From the NCBI GenBank assembly GCA_017255395.1, contig JAFKDC010000008.1, forward strand, positions 124,001-188,000: a DNA stretch of 64,000 nt, read 5' to 3'. Positions 37,943-46,765 of this stretch are shown here, one piece after another (positions within the stretch are counted from its first letter, which is position 1; every line of letters starts with the position of its first letter). The notes under the pieces were generated by a model, which was given only the letters and a program-made list of their open reading frames with translations, had not been told where the DNA came from and ran no database searches. The DNA comes from Enemella evansiae. GTDB taxonomy: Bacteria > Pseudomonadota > Alphaproteobacteria > Rhodobacterales > Rhodobacteraceae. Made by a program: the position numbers and the translations under genes.

Positions 37943-38164
37943 ATGTCCCTGCAAAGCATACTCGACGTCCGCCACCCCTTTTTCCTGCCGCTCTGGCGGC
38001 GGGTTGCCCTGGTTGCCCTCTGCGGCGGCTGGGCCCTGATGGAGCTGGTTCTGGGCAACCCGCTCTGGGCGCTGGTCTTTGCCGCGATCGGGGGCTGGTG
38101 CGGCTACCAGTTCTTCGCCGTCTTCGACCCGAAGGACTACCAGCCGCGCGACGGCACCGACTGA
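37943..38164 (+). CDS. Small two-helix membrane protein
   Basis: 73 residues from the ATG at 37943 (MSLQSILDVRHPFFLPLWRR); a longer form from 37907 is possible. Two hydrophobic segments, VALVALCGGWALMELVL and PLWALVFAAIGGWCGYQFFA, precede a short acidic tail (DPKDYQPRDGTD). It lies 72 bp after the MarR gene on the same strand and may be cotranscribed. It resembles conserved roseobacterial small inner-membrane proteins of unknown function. No catalytic residues are visible. Confidence 0.75.
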   Translation: MSLQSILDVRHPFFLPLWRRVALVALCGGWALMELVLGNPLWALVFAAIGGWCGYQFFAVFDPKDYQPRDGTD

Positions 38165-38250
38165 TCCCACCCGGATGCGCCCGCCCCCGTGGCCGCGCCT
38201 GTCCCGGAAGGCGCTGCGGTTCGGTCGCCCGTCACAGGGAACCGGGCCAT

Positions 38251-38306
38251 CGGGTGTTTTTCACTGCCCCTTGAAAACGGCGCTGCCTTGCAACGGGAAA
38301 CACCCG
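38251..38306. other. Long-range inverted repeat in a convergent gap
   Basis: CGGGTGTTT (38251-38259) is matched by AAACACCCG (38298-38306), 38 bases apart, in the 249-bp gap between the small membrane gene and the convergent oxidase gene. Possible bidirectional terminator; otherwise the gap holds nothing I can name. Confidence 0.4.
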
Positions 38307-38413
38307 CCTGCGCGCCGTCGGGCAAGAGCACGAACCGGGCCTCCTGACGCCGCACTCCGTCGCGACGGGCAGCGCCACCGGCGGGCACGGCGCCGCCTCC
38401 GCAAGGCCCGTGG

Positions 38414-39814
38414 TCAGGGCAGGACCTTGCCCGGGTTGAGGATGCCTTTCGGATCGAGCGCCGTCTTCACCGCGCGCATCACCTCCAGCGCCACCGGATC
38501 GCGGTGCCGGGCCATCGAGGCCTTCTTGTGCAGCCCGATGCCATGTTCGGCGGAGAAGCTGCCCCCCAGGGCCCGCACCACCTCTTCCACCGCCTCGACC
38601 AGCGCACCGCCCTCCGCCGCGCCAGAGGGCCAGAGCGCGTAATGGACATTGCCGTCGCCCAGATGCGCCACCACCATTTCCTGCACATCCGGGTCGAGCG
38701 CGCGGCAGCGGGCGCCCGCCTCTGTCAGGAAGGCCTCGACCGCGTCCAGCGGCACGGCCACGTCGTTGACCAGCGCGCCGCGCCGCGACAGCGAGACCTC
38801 GGCCGCCGCCTCGCGGCGCGCCCACATCTCGGCCCGCTGCGCCTCGGAATGCGCCACCACCGCATCCAGCACCAGCCCCTGCTCCATCAGCTCGATCAGC
38901 GTTTCCTGCAGGGCGGCAACCACCGGGACAAGGCCGTCCTCACCCGGGGTGCTGTCGCGCGGTGACGTGACGCCAAGCTCCAGCAGGATGTTCACCGCCT
39001 GCGGGCTGTCGAAGGGCGCGCGCGCCTCCGGGTGCAGGGCAAGATAGGTGTCCATATAGGCGGCGGGCATGTATTCGAAGGCCTCCACCGCGCCGCTCGT
39101 CACGTCCTGCAGGCGGTTGAGCAGCACCAGTGCCTCGCTTACCGAGCGCGCGGCCACCATCGCGGTGGCATGGGCACGGGGCTGGCGCACCAGCTTCAGC
39201 ACCGCCCGGGTGATCACCGCCAGCGTGCCTTCCGATCCGATCAGCAGGTGGCGCAGGTCGTAGCCCGCGTTGTTCTTGTGCAGCGCCGTCATCAGATCCA
39301 GCACCCGCCCCTCCGCCGTCACCGCTTCGAGCCCCAGCACCAGATCGCGCGTATTGCCGTAGCGCAGCACGTTGGAACCGCCCGCATTGGTCGCCAGAAG
39401 ACCGCCGACCCGGGCCGAGCCACGGGCGCCGAAGGTCATCGGGAAACTCAGGCCCTGCGCCTCTGCGGCCTCGTGCAGCGCGGACAGGACCACGCCCGCG
39501 CCAACCACCGCGACGCGCGCCTCGGGGCGGATCTCTTCGATGGTGTTCAGCCGCTCCAGCGACAGCATCACCGCGCCATCGCCATGGGTGCCGCCCGCCA
39601 GCCCGGTATGGCCCGAGACCGGCACAACGGGCACCGCCGCCGCATGGGCGATGCGCATCACGGCACAGACCTCTTCGGTCGACCCGGGCCGGACAACGCA
39701 AAGCGGCGTCCAGCGGTAGCGCCCGGTCCAGTCCGTGGACCAAGCCGCCATATCACCCCCGGTCAGCACCCGGTCCTCGCCAAGCGCCCCGCGCAGGGCC
39801 TGAATCACGCTCAT
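38414..39814 (-). CDS. FAD-linked oxidase (D-lactate/D-2-hydroxyacid dehydrogenase, GlcD/LDHD family)
   Basis: 466 residues. The PCMH-type FAD domain (about 35-215) shows VVPVSGHTGLAGGTHGDGAV, GARGSARVGGLLATNAGG and HLLIGSEGTLAVIT. The C-terminal oxidase domain has VVAHLGDGNVHYALWP and SFSAEHGIGLHKK, giving the metal/substrate His and Glu typical of the LDHD/D2HGDH branch. It probably oxidises a D-2-hydroxyacid (D-lactate, D-2-hydroxyglutarate or similar) and passes electrons to cytochrome c or ETF. No glcE/glcF partner is nearby. The ATG at 39814 overlaps the upstream gene's stop by four bases. Confidence 0.92.
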   Translation of the reverse strand: MSVIQALRGALGEDRVLTGGDMAAWSTDWTGRYRWTPLCVVRPGSTEEVCAVMRIAHAAAVPVVPVSGHTGLAGGTHGDGAVMLSLERLNTIEEIRPEARVAVVGAGVVLSALHEAAEAQGLSFPMTFGARGSARVGGLLATNAGGSNVLRYGNTRDLVLGLEAVTAEGRVLDLMTALHKNNAGYDLRHLLIGSEGTLAVITRAVLKLVRQPRAHATAMVAARSVSEALVLLNRLQDVTSGAVEAFEYMPAAYMDTYLALHPEARAPFDSPQAVNILLELGVTSPRDSTPGEDGLVPVVAALQETLIELMEQGLVLDAVVAHSEAQRAEMWARREAAAEVSLSRRGALVNDVAVPLDAVEAFLTEAGARCRALDPDVQEMVVAHLGDGNVHYALWPSGAAEGGALVEAVEEVVRALGGSFSAEHGIGLHKKASMARHRDPVALEVMRAVKTALDPKGILNPGKVLP

Positions 39815-40617
39815 TCCGGCACCCGGAAGGTCAGAGAGGCCCAAAGGCTTTCCCAGGCCGGATCGTTCGGGCCGGAAACCGCCAGCTCGCGCATCACGAC
39901 GCTGTCGACGAGGTAGACATGCCCCGGCGCCACGTCGATCACCGCACGGCCCCCGGCGTCGGTCCGGTAGGTCGCGACGGAGACCGCGCCCCCGGGATCG
40001 CGGGCAAAGACCGCGACCTGCGTGTCCGCCCGTGGCGCGCCCCGGTAAAGCACACGAACCGGCAGACCGCCGGACAGGTCGTCGGTGTAGGGATTGGCCT
40101 GCGCCACGATCTCTGTCAGCAGCCCCGCCTCGCGGTCGGCGCCCTGCCCGTCGCCCACCGCGATCAGGCTCTTGGCGTGGCGCGAATAGCGCTCGCGCAG
40201 GCTGTCGCGCGGCAGGCCGCGTGCGTCATGGCGCGCCGCCACCCAGGAAAGATTCTTGTCCGCAAGGAAGCTCTCGAACTTGTCCCAGCTGTTGTAGGTC
40301 AGCTTGTAGTCGCGGGTGACATGCACCACCACGGCCAGTCCGCTGCCCTCGACCGGCATGGACAGGGCCGGCCTGTCGCCGGGGCGGCCCTCGACCGGAT
40401 GCGCGGCGCCCCCCAGCAGCACGTCGAAGCGCGTGAAATTCGGCGGCACGTAGCCGTAGCGCGCGCCCTCCAGCTTCTCGCCGACCCGCAGATCGGCGAC
40501 CAGCGGCGCCCCGGGCGCGACCGCGAAGGCCTGCGGTTCGATCCAGAACTCATGCGCCGCCAAGAGCCCCGGCGACAGCAGCGCCGCCAGCACGAATGCC
40601 ATTCCCGAAAGTCTCAA
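39811..40617 (-). CDS. Exported DUF4198-like protein
   Basis: About 268 residues. I chose a TTG at 40617 because GGGAGGA lies just upstream; the ATG at 40602 is the alternative. A signal peptide (FVLAALLSPGLLAAHE) leads to the mature N-terminus HEFWIEP, the hallmark of DUF4198 proteins, which are periplasmic beta-sandwich proteins often linked to metal (Ni/Co) uptake. The C-terminal half (PVRVLYRGAPRADTQVAVFA, HVYLVDSVVMREL) is typical. It overlaps the downstream oxidase by four bases. No TonB receptor or metal regulator is near, so the substrate is open, though the urease in this window needs nickel. Confidence 0.85.
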   Translation of the reverse strand: MRLSGMAFVLAALLSPGLLAAHEFWIEPQAFAVAPGAPLVADLRVGEKLEGARYGYVPPNFTRFDVLLGGAAHPVEGRPGDRPALSMPVEGSGLAVVVHVTRDYKLTYNSWDKFESFLADKNLSWVAARHDARGLPRDSLRERYSRHAKSLIAVGDGQGADREAGLLTEIVAQANPYTDDLSGGLPVRVLYRGAPRADTQVAVFARDPGGAVSVATYRTDAGGRAVIDVAPGHVYLVDSVVMRELAVSGPNDPAWESLWASLTFRVPE

Positions 40618-40679
40618 GCACAGTCCTCCCGACGCCCTCACCGGCACAGCATAGCCCGGCCGCGCCCGCAGGCCAGCAT

Positions 40680-41147
40680 TCACGCGCTGCGCTGCAACCG
40701 CCCTTCGAGATCCGTGGCAAGCCCCGCGATCCGGTGACGAAAGCGCTTGTCGATGCCGCCCTTGGCCAGCTTCAGCGATTGCACCAGCAGCCGCGCCGAC
40801 AGGGTCTTCGGCTTCAGCTCTGCGGCCATGTTGATCCGGGTGCGCGCCCGCGCCAGCGCGATCAGGTCGATCCCGGTGTCGATCTCCAGCCCGCCCGAGA
40901 CGGTGTGGAAGGCGATCCGCTCGGACGGGGCATATTCGGTCAGCGCGATCTCTGCGGTGCGCGTCTTGCCCCGGAACTGGAAGGTCACGTGCCAGCCCAT
41001 GCCGGGCGCGGGGGCGCTATGGTCGCCGGTGCGCCGCACCTCGATGCCACGCCGCATCGCCTGGCGTTCCAGCGTCTCGAAATCGGCAAGCTCGGCGAAC
41101 ACGCGGTCGAGCGGGGCCTCAATGTCTTCGGTTGCGGTCAGTTGCAT
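40680..41147 (-). CDS. SRPBCC-family (START-like) protein
   Basis: 155 residues. MQLTATEDIEAPLDRVFAEL at the N-terminus and FRGKTRTAEIALTEYAPSER in the middle fit the polyketide-cyclase/START-like fold with a hydrophobic ligand cavity. The C-terminal helix is long and basic (AKGGIDKRFRHRIAGLATDL). There is no signal peptide, so it is cytoplasmic. The ligand and role are unknown. It lies upstream of the DUF4198-like gene with a 62-bp gap and may share its transcript. Confidence 0.85.
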   Translation of the reverse strand: MQLTATEDIEAPLDRVFAELADFETLERQAMRRGIEVRRTGDHSAPAPGMGWHVTFQFRGKTRTAEIALTEYAPSERIAFHTVSGGLEIDTGIDLIALARARTRINMAAELKPKTLSARLLVQSLKLAKGGIDKRFRHRIAGLATDLEGRLQRSA

Positions 41148-41266
41148 CGGGTCTCTGCCTGTTCCTGCCTGATTTGCCTTGACCGCCCCGGGGCGATCCC
41201 GGCGGAGGCTACAGGAAAGCCCCAGCCGATCCTAGCGCCGCGCGGTCGTGCAGACGGCAATGATGC

Positions 41267-41287
41267 GCCCGCGACACCGTCGCGGGC
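41267..41287 (-). terminator. Terminator-like hairpin after nudC
   Basis: Perfect 9-bp GC stem with a three-base loop (arm GCCCGCGAC, loop ACC on the plus strand), nine bases beyond the nudC stop. The U-tract on the minus strand is weak. Confidence 0.5.
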
Positions 41288-41296
41288 CGCGCGCCG

Positions 41297-42259
41297 TCAG
41301 TCCAGCCGGTCCGCCAGCCAGTTGCGCAGCATGAACTGCGCGATGGCGCCCCGGCGGGCGGGCATCAGCGCCGGGTTCAGGCCCGCGTAGGCCTCGGCCA
41401 CCTCTTCGCGGGTGAACCAGCGCGCGTCCTCCAGCTCCATCGGGTCGACGGTGACGGTCTCTGCCAGCGCCTCGCCATGACAACCCATCATCAGCGAGGA
41501 GGGGAAGGCCCATGGCTGGCTGGCAAGGTAGCGCACCGGGCCGACCGGCACGCCCGCCTCTTCCATGACCTCGCGGCGCACGGCGGCCTCCATGGTCTCG
41601 CCCGGCTCGACGAAGCCGGCAAGGCAGGAATACATGCCCTCGGGCCAGCCCGGAGAGCGGCCCAGCAGCGCGCGGTTGCCCCGCGTGATCAGCATGATCA
41701 CCACCGGGTCGGTGCGCGGGAAGTGATGCGCCCCGCAGGCCGGACAGATGCGCTGCCAGCCCGCCTGATGGATCTCGGAGGCGGCGCCGCAGCGCGCGCA
41801 GAACCCATGGCTGGCGTGCCAGGACATCATCGCCTTGGCGGTCGCCGCCAGTTCCGCATCGCGGGCGGAGAGCCGCGTCATCACGCGCCGCAGCTCGGCA
41901 AAGCGGCCCTCCGGGCAGCTGGGGTGGACCTGCTCTGTCGCGTCGCTGAAGCCTGCCTCCGGCATCTCGCCGGTCTCGGGCGCCCATGCAGAGAGATCAT
42001 GCGCAAAGACCGCCGCGCCGTCCTCGCGGCCCAGCAGGATCGGGGCGGCGCGGGCCTCGGACAGGATCGGATGGGTCAGCGGCAGGCGCAGCAGGGCCAG
42101 CGGGTCCTCGCCCGCGATCAGCGGCTTGCCCCGCCACAACACGATCACCCGCGCCCGGGGGTCCTGCATGGCGGCGGCCAGCGCCGGGATATCGCCCCGG
42201 ATCTCTGCCGCGCGGTCCAGCGCGGACCCGCCGAACGTCACCTCTTCCGCATGTTTCAT
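41297..42259 (-). CDS. nudC: NAD+ diphosphatase / NAD-RNA decapping Nudix enzyme NudC
   Basis: 320 residues. An N-terminal regulatory region and a four-Cys zinc ribbon ([26 protein letters not shown]) lead into the Nudix box [22 protein letters not shown]. The following [13 protein letters not shown] motif is diagnostic of the NudC/NUDT12 branch. It hydrolyses NAD(H) to NMN and AMP and removes NAD caps from RNA in the cytosol. The ATG at 42259 begins the conserved part. It is a monocistronic gene, divergent from the CpdB-like gene. Confidence 0.95.
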   Translation of the reverse strand: MKHAEEVTFGGSALDRAAEIRGDIPALAAAMQDPRARVIVLWRGKPLIAGEDPLALLRLPLTHPILSEARAAPILLGREDGAAVFAHDLSAWAPETGEMPEAGFSDATEQVHPSCPEGRFAELRRVMTRLSARDAELAATAKAMMSWHASHGFCARCGAASEIHQAGWQRICPACGAHHFPRTDPVVIMLITRGNRALLGRSPGWPEGMYSCLAGFVEPGETMEAAVRREVMEEAGVPVGPVRYLASQPWAFPSSLMMGCHGEALAETVTVDPMELEDARWFTREEVAEAYAGLNPALMPARRGAIAQFMLRNWLADRLD

Positions 42260-42446
42260 GGCCTCTCCCCTGCCCGGAGCCTCAGCAATGCCCCGCCCGC
42301 CGGGGCGATGCAATCAACTCGTGGGTTGCGGGGCCCGCTCCGGTGCTATGCTGTCCCGGCGCAGGGGCCGAGTCGTCCGGCTGTCATGCTACCGTCGCCG
42401 AACAAGTCCATGTTGCGCCACGCACTCGAACCGACAGGGGAACCCC

Positions 42447-44429
42447 ATGCCACACCAGACCCGCCAAGGCCTTTCGCGCCGCCAGTTCCTGACCACCACC
42501 GCCGCCGGGGCGGCCCTGATCGCGCTTCACCCCTATTCGGCCCGCGCCGCCGCCAATCAGGCCCACCTGCGCATCCTCGAAACGACGGACCTGCACGTGC
42601 ATGTCTACCCCTACGATTACTACGCCGACAAACCCGTCGACACCGTGGGCCTGTCGCGCACCGCCTCGATCATCGACGCCATCCGCGCCGAGGCGACCAA
42701 CACGCTGACCGTGGACAACGGCGACTTCCTGCAGGGCAATCCGATGGGCGATTACATCGCCTACGAGCGCGGCATGAAAGAGGGGGACATGCACCCGGTC
42801 ATCACCGCGATGAACACCGTGGGCTTCGACGTGGCCACCATCGGCAACCACGAGTTCAACTACGGCCTCGACTTCCTGATGAAGGCGGCGGCGGGCGCTG
42901 ACTTCCCGCTGGTGCTGGCAAACGTGGCCAAGTCCGAAGGCGCCGACCCGACGAAGGACGAGACGCTGTTCAAGCCCTACGTGATCCTCGACCGCCAGCT
43001 GACCGACGGCGCCGGAGAGACCCATCCCATCCGCATCGGCGTGATCGGCTTCACCCCGCCGCAGGTGATGAACTGGGACCGCAAGCACCTCGAGGGCAAC
43101 GTGACCGCGCGCGACATCGTCGCAACGGCCAAGGCCTATGTGCCGCAGATGCGCGAAGAGGGCGCCGAGATCATCATCGCGCTGTCGCATTCCGGCATCG
43201 GCGCCGCCGAGGCCAGCGACGGGATGGAGAACGCCTCGACCGCGCTGGCCGGGGTCGAGGGCATCGACGCGCTGGCCACCGGGCACAGCCACCTCGTCTT
43301 CCCCTCGCCCGCCTACGCGGAAGTCGCGGGCGTCGATCTGGCGGCGGGCACGTTGCAGGGCAAGCCCGCCGTGATGGGCGGCTTCTGGGGGTCGCACATG
43401 GGGCTGATCGACCTTCTGCTGGAACGCGACGGCAATACCTGGCGCGTGGTCAGCGCCACCAGCGAGGCGCGCCCGATCTACGAACGCGGCGAGGATCGCT
43501 CCATCACCGCATTGGTCGAGGACGACGCAGAGGTGCTGGCCTCGGTCGAGGACATCCACCAGCAGACGCTGGACTACGTGCGCCGCGCCGTCGGCGAGAC
43601 CGCGGCCCCGCTGCACAGCTACTTCGCGCTGGTGGCCGACGACCCCTCGGTGCAGATCGTGTCGCAGGCGCAGAAGTGGTACATCGAAGAGATGCTGGCC
43701 GGGACCGAATACGCGGGCCTGCCGGTGCTGTCCGCCGCCGCCCCCTTCAAGGCCGGAGGCCGCGGCGGGCCGGATTACTACACCGACGTGGCGCCCGGCC
43801 CGGTGGCGATCAAGAACGTCGCCGACCTGTACCTGTATCCAAACACGGTGCGCGCGGTGAAGGTGACGGGCGCACAAGTCAAGGACTGGCTGGAACGCTC
43901 GGCGGGCATGTTCAACCAGATCGATCCCGGCGCCTCTGACGCGCCCCTGCTGAACCCGGATTTCCCCTCCTACAACTTCGACGTAATCGACGGGGTGACC
44001 TACCAGATCGACCTCTCGCAGCCATCGAAATACGGGCCCAAGGGCGAAGAGATGAACCCCGGGGCCAATCGCATCGTCAACCTGCAATTCGAGGGCGCGC
44101 CCATCGATCCGGGGCAGGAATTCGTCATCGCCACCAACAACTACCGCGCCTCGGGCGGCGGCGATTTCCCCGGCGCCAAGGGGGACACGATAATCTTCGA
44201 GGCCCCCGACACCAACCGCGACGTCATCGTGCGCTTCATCGTCGATCAGGGCACGATCAACCCCGCGGCGGATGCGAACTGGTCCTTCGCCCCGATGGAC
44301 AAGGACACCACGGTGCTCTTCGAGACCGGCCCCAGCGCGCGCAACCATGCGGCCGATGTGAAGGCGGTCCGGATCGAGGACGCCGGCGAGGGTGAGAACG
44401 GCTTCGCGCTCTTCCGCATGACGCTCTGA
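42447..44429 (+). CDS. cpdB: Tat-exported 2',3'-cyclic-nucleotide 2'-phosphodiesterase/3'-nucleotidase
   Basis: 660 residues. The twin-arginine signal [20 protein letters not shown] marks export of a folded metalloprotein to the periplasm. The calcineurin-like domain has [46 protein letters not shown] and [10 protein letters not shown]. The C-terminal 5'-nucleotidase domain carries [13 protein letters not shown]. Together these fit CpdB, which hydrolyses 2',3'-cyclic nucleotides and 3'-nucleotides for phosphate or nucleoside scavenging. A single gene followed by a hairpin-rich 265-bp gap. Confidence 0.94.
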   Translation: MPHQTRQGLSRRQFLTTTAAGAALIALHPYSARAAANQAHLRILETTDLHVHVYPYDYYADKPVDTVGLSRTASIIDAIRAEATNTLTVDNGDFLQGNPMGDYIAYERGMKEGDMHPVITAMNTVGFDVATIGNHEFNYGLDFLMKAAAGADFPLVLANVAKSEGADPTKDETLFKPYVILDRQLTDGAGETHPIRIGVIGFTPPQVMNWDRKHLEGNVTARDIVATAKAYVPQMREEGAEIIIALSHSGIGAAEASDGMENASTALAGVEGIDALATGHSHLVFPSPAYAEVAGVDLAAGTLQGKPAVMGGFWGSHMGLIDLLLERDGNTWRVVSATSEARPIYERGEDRSITALVEDDAEVLASVEDIHQQTLDYVRRAVGETAAPLHSYFALVADDPSVQIVSQAQKWYIEEMLAGTEYAGLPVLSAAAPFKAGGRGGPDYYTDVAPGPVAIKNVADLYLYPNTVRAVKVTGAQVKDWLERSAGMFNQIDPGASDAPLLNPDFPSYNFDVIDGVTYQIDLSQPSKYGPKGEEMNPGANRIVNLQFEGAPIDPGQEFVIATNNYRASGGGDFPGAKGDTIIFEAPDTNRDVIVRFIVDQGTINPAADANWSFAPMDKDTTVLFETGPSARNHAADVKAVRIEDAGEGENGFALFRMTL

Positions 44430-44430
44430 C

Positions 44431-44479
44431 GGTCCGGGGGGAGCCGCGGCGCATGGCGCCCCGGCCTCACCGCCGGACC
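44431..44479 (+). terminator. Hairpin directly after cpdB
   Basis: GGTCCGG ... CCGGACC arms (44431-44437 with 44473-44479) begin one base after the stop codon region and enclose further GC-rich pairing. No U-tract is visible. Confidence 0.45.
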
Positions 44480-44498
44480 TGGTTTCACGGACGGGATC

Positions 44499-44593
44499 GA
44501 GGGGCCAGCCCCTCGCGCTCCCCGGGATATTTCCGGACAGAAGAAACAAGGAGCGCGTGCCTGCTTCTTCTGTCTACAAATATCCATTCCGAC
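44499..44593. repeat. Composite repeat: hairpin plus inverted pair of dispersed elements (copies 7 and 8)
   Basis: GAGGGGC-CA-GCCCCTC (44499-44514) is followed by a reverse copy of the element (44525-44547: GGGATATTTCCGG, then ACAGAAGAAA). A forward copy lies at 44564-44593 (CTTCTTCTGTCTAC, then AAATATCCATTCCGAC). The two copies face each other and can form a hairpin of roughly 25 bp, the same layout as at 13968-14055. Confidence 0.7.
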
Positions 44594-44694
44594 GCGGCCG
44601 TGCAGCGCAGGGCCCGGACCGGCATTTCACCGTCTCGGGGTCGGCGGGCGGGCGCCTTTGCGCGAAGCGCAAACAGAGCCGCCCCGCCGACAGG

Positions 44695-45795
44695 CTAGAT
44701 GCGCGCCTGGTAGAGCTTCACCGCCAGCCCGCCGAAGGCCACCGGCGGCCCGGCCTCCAGCGCCAGCCCGGTGGCCTTGGCCAGCCCGCCGTCGCTGGTG
44801 ACCATGCCCAGCCGCCAGCCCGCGAAATCCTCGCGCAGCCGCGCGCCAAGCGCCCCGTAGAGCGCGAAGAGCAGCTTGCGGTCGCCGATCCGCGCGCCGT
44901 AGGGCGGGTTCACGATCACCAGCCCCGGCGGCCCGTCGGGCCGTTTCAGGTCGCTGACGGCGTGGCGGTCGAAGGCGCAGATCCCGGCCACTCCGGCCCG
45001 CGTGGCATTGGCAAGGCTCGCCCGGATCGCCCCGTCGTCGCGGTCCGATCCGCGAAAGACAAGCGTTGTCTCCCGACGCGGCAACCCGGCCTTCTCCGCC
45101 GCCCATTCTGCGGCATCGAAGCCTGCCAGCGTCTCGAAGGCAAAGCCGCGCCCGCGCCCCGGCGCCAGCCCCGCGGCCATCTCTGCCGCCTCGATCACGA
45201 AGGTGCCCGAGCCGCACATCGGGTCCACCACCGGCTCTGTCCCGCTGTAGCCGCACTGGCGCAGGAACAGCGCGGCAAGGGTCTCGCGCATGGGCGCCTT
45301 GCCGACCGCCTCCTTGAAGCCGCGCCGGTGCAGCGGCTCGCCCGAAGTGTCGACAGAGATGGTCACGAGGTCGTCCTCGATCCGCACCATGACCCGCAGC
45401 GGCGCCTCTGCCTCGATCGGCGCGCCCAAGGTCTCGGTGATCGCCCGCTCGATGCGTTGCCGGGCCGCGCGGTCGTGGTAGATCTTGGAGTTGCGGCAGG
45501 TCACCTCGACCCGGACCGGCACATCCGGGCGCAGCACCCCGGCCCAGGGGAACTTGCGCGCCCGCTTGTCCAGCTGCGCAAGGTGGAAGGCGCGGAATTC
45601 ACCGACCCGCGCCAGCACCCGCCCGGCGCCGCGCAGCACCAGGTTGGCGCGCCGCACCTCGGCCCAGCCGCCCATGACGGTCACACCGCCGGGCACGGCC
45701 CGCGGCTCGGCAAAGCCCGCCTCGGCCACCTCTTCCAGCAGCACCGGCTCCAGCCCCGGGGGGGCGCTCAGGAATATCTCGAAACGCGTGTCCAT
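44695..45795 (-). CDS. THUMP-domain class I SAM-dependent RNA methyltransferase (RlmL N-terminal-like)
   Basis: 366 residues. An N-terminal ferredoxin-like/THUMP RNA-binding region (1-155) is followed by a Rossmann methyltransferase domain: VDPMCGSGTFVIEAAEM (SAM motif I) and VIVNPPYGARIGD (the NPPY active-site motif for N-methylation of a base). This matches the RlmL/YcbY N-terminal half, which makes m2G in 23S rRNA, and the related YpsC family. The C-terminal RlmK half is absent, which is common in alphaproteobacteria. Acts on RNA in the cytosol. Divergent from the SRP RNA gene. Confidence 0.93.
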   Translation of the reverse strand: MDTRFEIFLSAPPGLEPVLLEEVAEAGFAEPRAVPGGVTVMGGWAEVRRANLVLRGAGRVLARVGEFRAFHLAQLDKRARKFPWAGVLRPDVPVRVEVTCRNSKIYHDRAARQRIERAITETLGAPIEAEAPLRVMVRIEDDLVTISVDTSGEPLHRRGFKEAVGKAPMRETLAALFLRQCGYSGTEPVVDPMCGSGTFVIEAAEMAAGLAPGRGRGFAFETLAGFDAAEWAAEKAGLPRRETTLVFRGSDRDDGAIRASLANATRAGVAGICAFDRHAVSDLKRPDGPPGLVIVNPPYGARIGDRKLLFALYGALGARLREDFAGWRLGMVTSDGGLAKATGLALEAGPPVAFGGLAVKLYQARI

Positions 45796-45858
45796 CCGCA
45801 GCCCTTAGCGCACCTGCCCCCATTGCAAAAGCCGCTCGTCTGTCCTACATGCCCTCTT

Positions 45859-45949
45859 GAGAGGTTGTGCGGGCAAGCGCCTCGCCAACCCGGTCAGGTC
45901 CGGAAGGAAGCAGCCGTAACGAGCCCCGCTTGGGTCGTTGCAATCTCTC
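45859..45949 (+). ncRNA. ffs: Small signal recognition particle RNA (4.5S type)
   Basis: The core GGTCAGGTCCGGAAGGAAGC-AGCC and the paired segment are the universal SRP RNA domain IV binding Ffh. The ends GAGAGGTTG and CAATCTCTC pair (with one G-U), closing the hairpin and fixing the limits to within a few bases. The RNA works with Ffh in cotranslational targeting of membrane proteins. Here it is not directly beside dnaX. Three minus-strand genes lie between. Confidence 0.95.
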
Positions 45950-45959
45950 ACCCAGCGAT

Positions 45960-46008
45960 TTGTGGCTTGCACAAGTCGCAAAGCGACAAGCGCTTTCCGC
46001 AGGAAAGC
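45960..46008. repeat. Run of three short hairpins after ffs (pair D)
   Basis: TTGTG-GCTTG-CACAA (45960-45974), GTCGC-AAA-GCGAC (45975-45987) and GCTTTCC-GCA-GGAAAGC (45992-46008). The last two have three-base loops, as in pair A. They may terminate or process the SRP RNA transcript. Confidence 0.65.
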
Positions 46009-46084
46009 CGCCGAAAGCGATCACTCCTTTCCTGTTCATCGCAACGCGCTCGTCAGTGGGCCGCGCTGTGAATCGCCCCCTCAC

Positions 46085-46660
46085 TCACGGCTTCTTGCCG
46101 CTGCCCGGCCCGACGCGCCGCGCCTCGTCCGGGTGCCTGCGAAACTCCACCGCCTCGCGCGGGGCCGCCAGCGCCCAGTCCCGCTGCAGGCCCGGAACCA
46201 CCGCCCCCGGATGCACCGCCACAAGCCGTGTCTCGGCCTCGTCCGGCGCCTCTCCGGCCTCGATCATCAGCCGCAAGACCAGCATCCCGGCGCGCCCGGC
46301 GCCCGCACGGCTGTAGACAACCACGCGCCCGCCCCCCGCCAGCGCGCGCCGCAGGGACGCGCTGGCCTCGGTCCAGGCGGACAGGGCCTCGACGGAAGGC
46401 GCCTCTGCGGCCATCACCGGCACATGCAGCCAGCGCGTGCCCTTGTCCTGCACCGCCTGCGGCAGGTTGCGCGCGCCGACCTCTTCCATCTCGGCCTGAG
46501 TGGCGAGACAGACCACGAAAGCGGGCCGCAGGCTGGTGACATGCTCCAGATCGCCCCGGAAATCCCCCGCGGCGCCCGGCAGCGGCGACAGAGCCACGAT
46601 CCCGCCGCCCACCGGCAGCACATGCAGCACCGCCGCGCCCCTCTGTTCCGCTTCCGCCAT
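46085..46660 (-). CDS. Tyrosine/dual-specificity phosphatase-like protein lacking the catalytic Cys
   Basis: 191 residues from the ATG at 46660 (a second ATG six codons upstream is possible). The fold resembles bacterial dual-specificity phosphatases of the DSP/cyclin-dependent-kinase-inhibitor type: VTSLRPAFVVCLATQAEMEE, then a loop where active enzymes have HCxxGxxR. Here it reads VVYSRAGAGRAGMLVLR, so the loop geometry and Arg are kept but Ser replaces Cys and Tyr replaces His. Unless Ser acts unusually, it should be a non-catalytic binding protein. The next gene in the same orientation, the ankyrin gene, ends about 105 bp upstream. Confidence 0.78.
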   Translation of the reverse strand: MAEAEQRGAAVLHVLPVGGGIVALSPLPGAAGDFRGDLEHVTSLRPAFVVCLATQAEMEEVGARNLPQAVQDKGTRWLHVPVMAAEAPSVEALSAWTEASASLRRALAGGGRVVVYSRAGAGRAGMLVLRLMIEAGEAPDEAETRLVAVHPGAVVPGLQRDWALAAPREAVEFRRHPDEARRVGPGSGKKP

Positions 46661-46765
46661 GCAGTCCCTTCCGGCCATTCAACACGAATCGCCCGATGAT
46701 ACACACTTGCGCGGCAGCGCCCAGAGAGCGCCTGACGCCTGGCAGCGGGGCGGCGCCCGCGCGCC

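Noticed and set aside
45845-46084. A 79-codon minus-strand frame over the SRP RNA and adjacent hairpins
   Set aside because: It overlaps a structured RNA gene and the hairpin run and has no convincing ribosome site. Its translation reflects the repeats.
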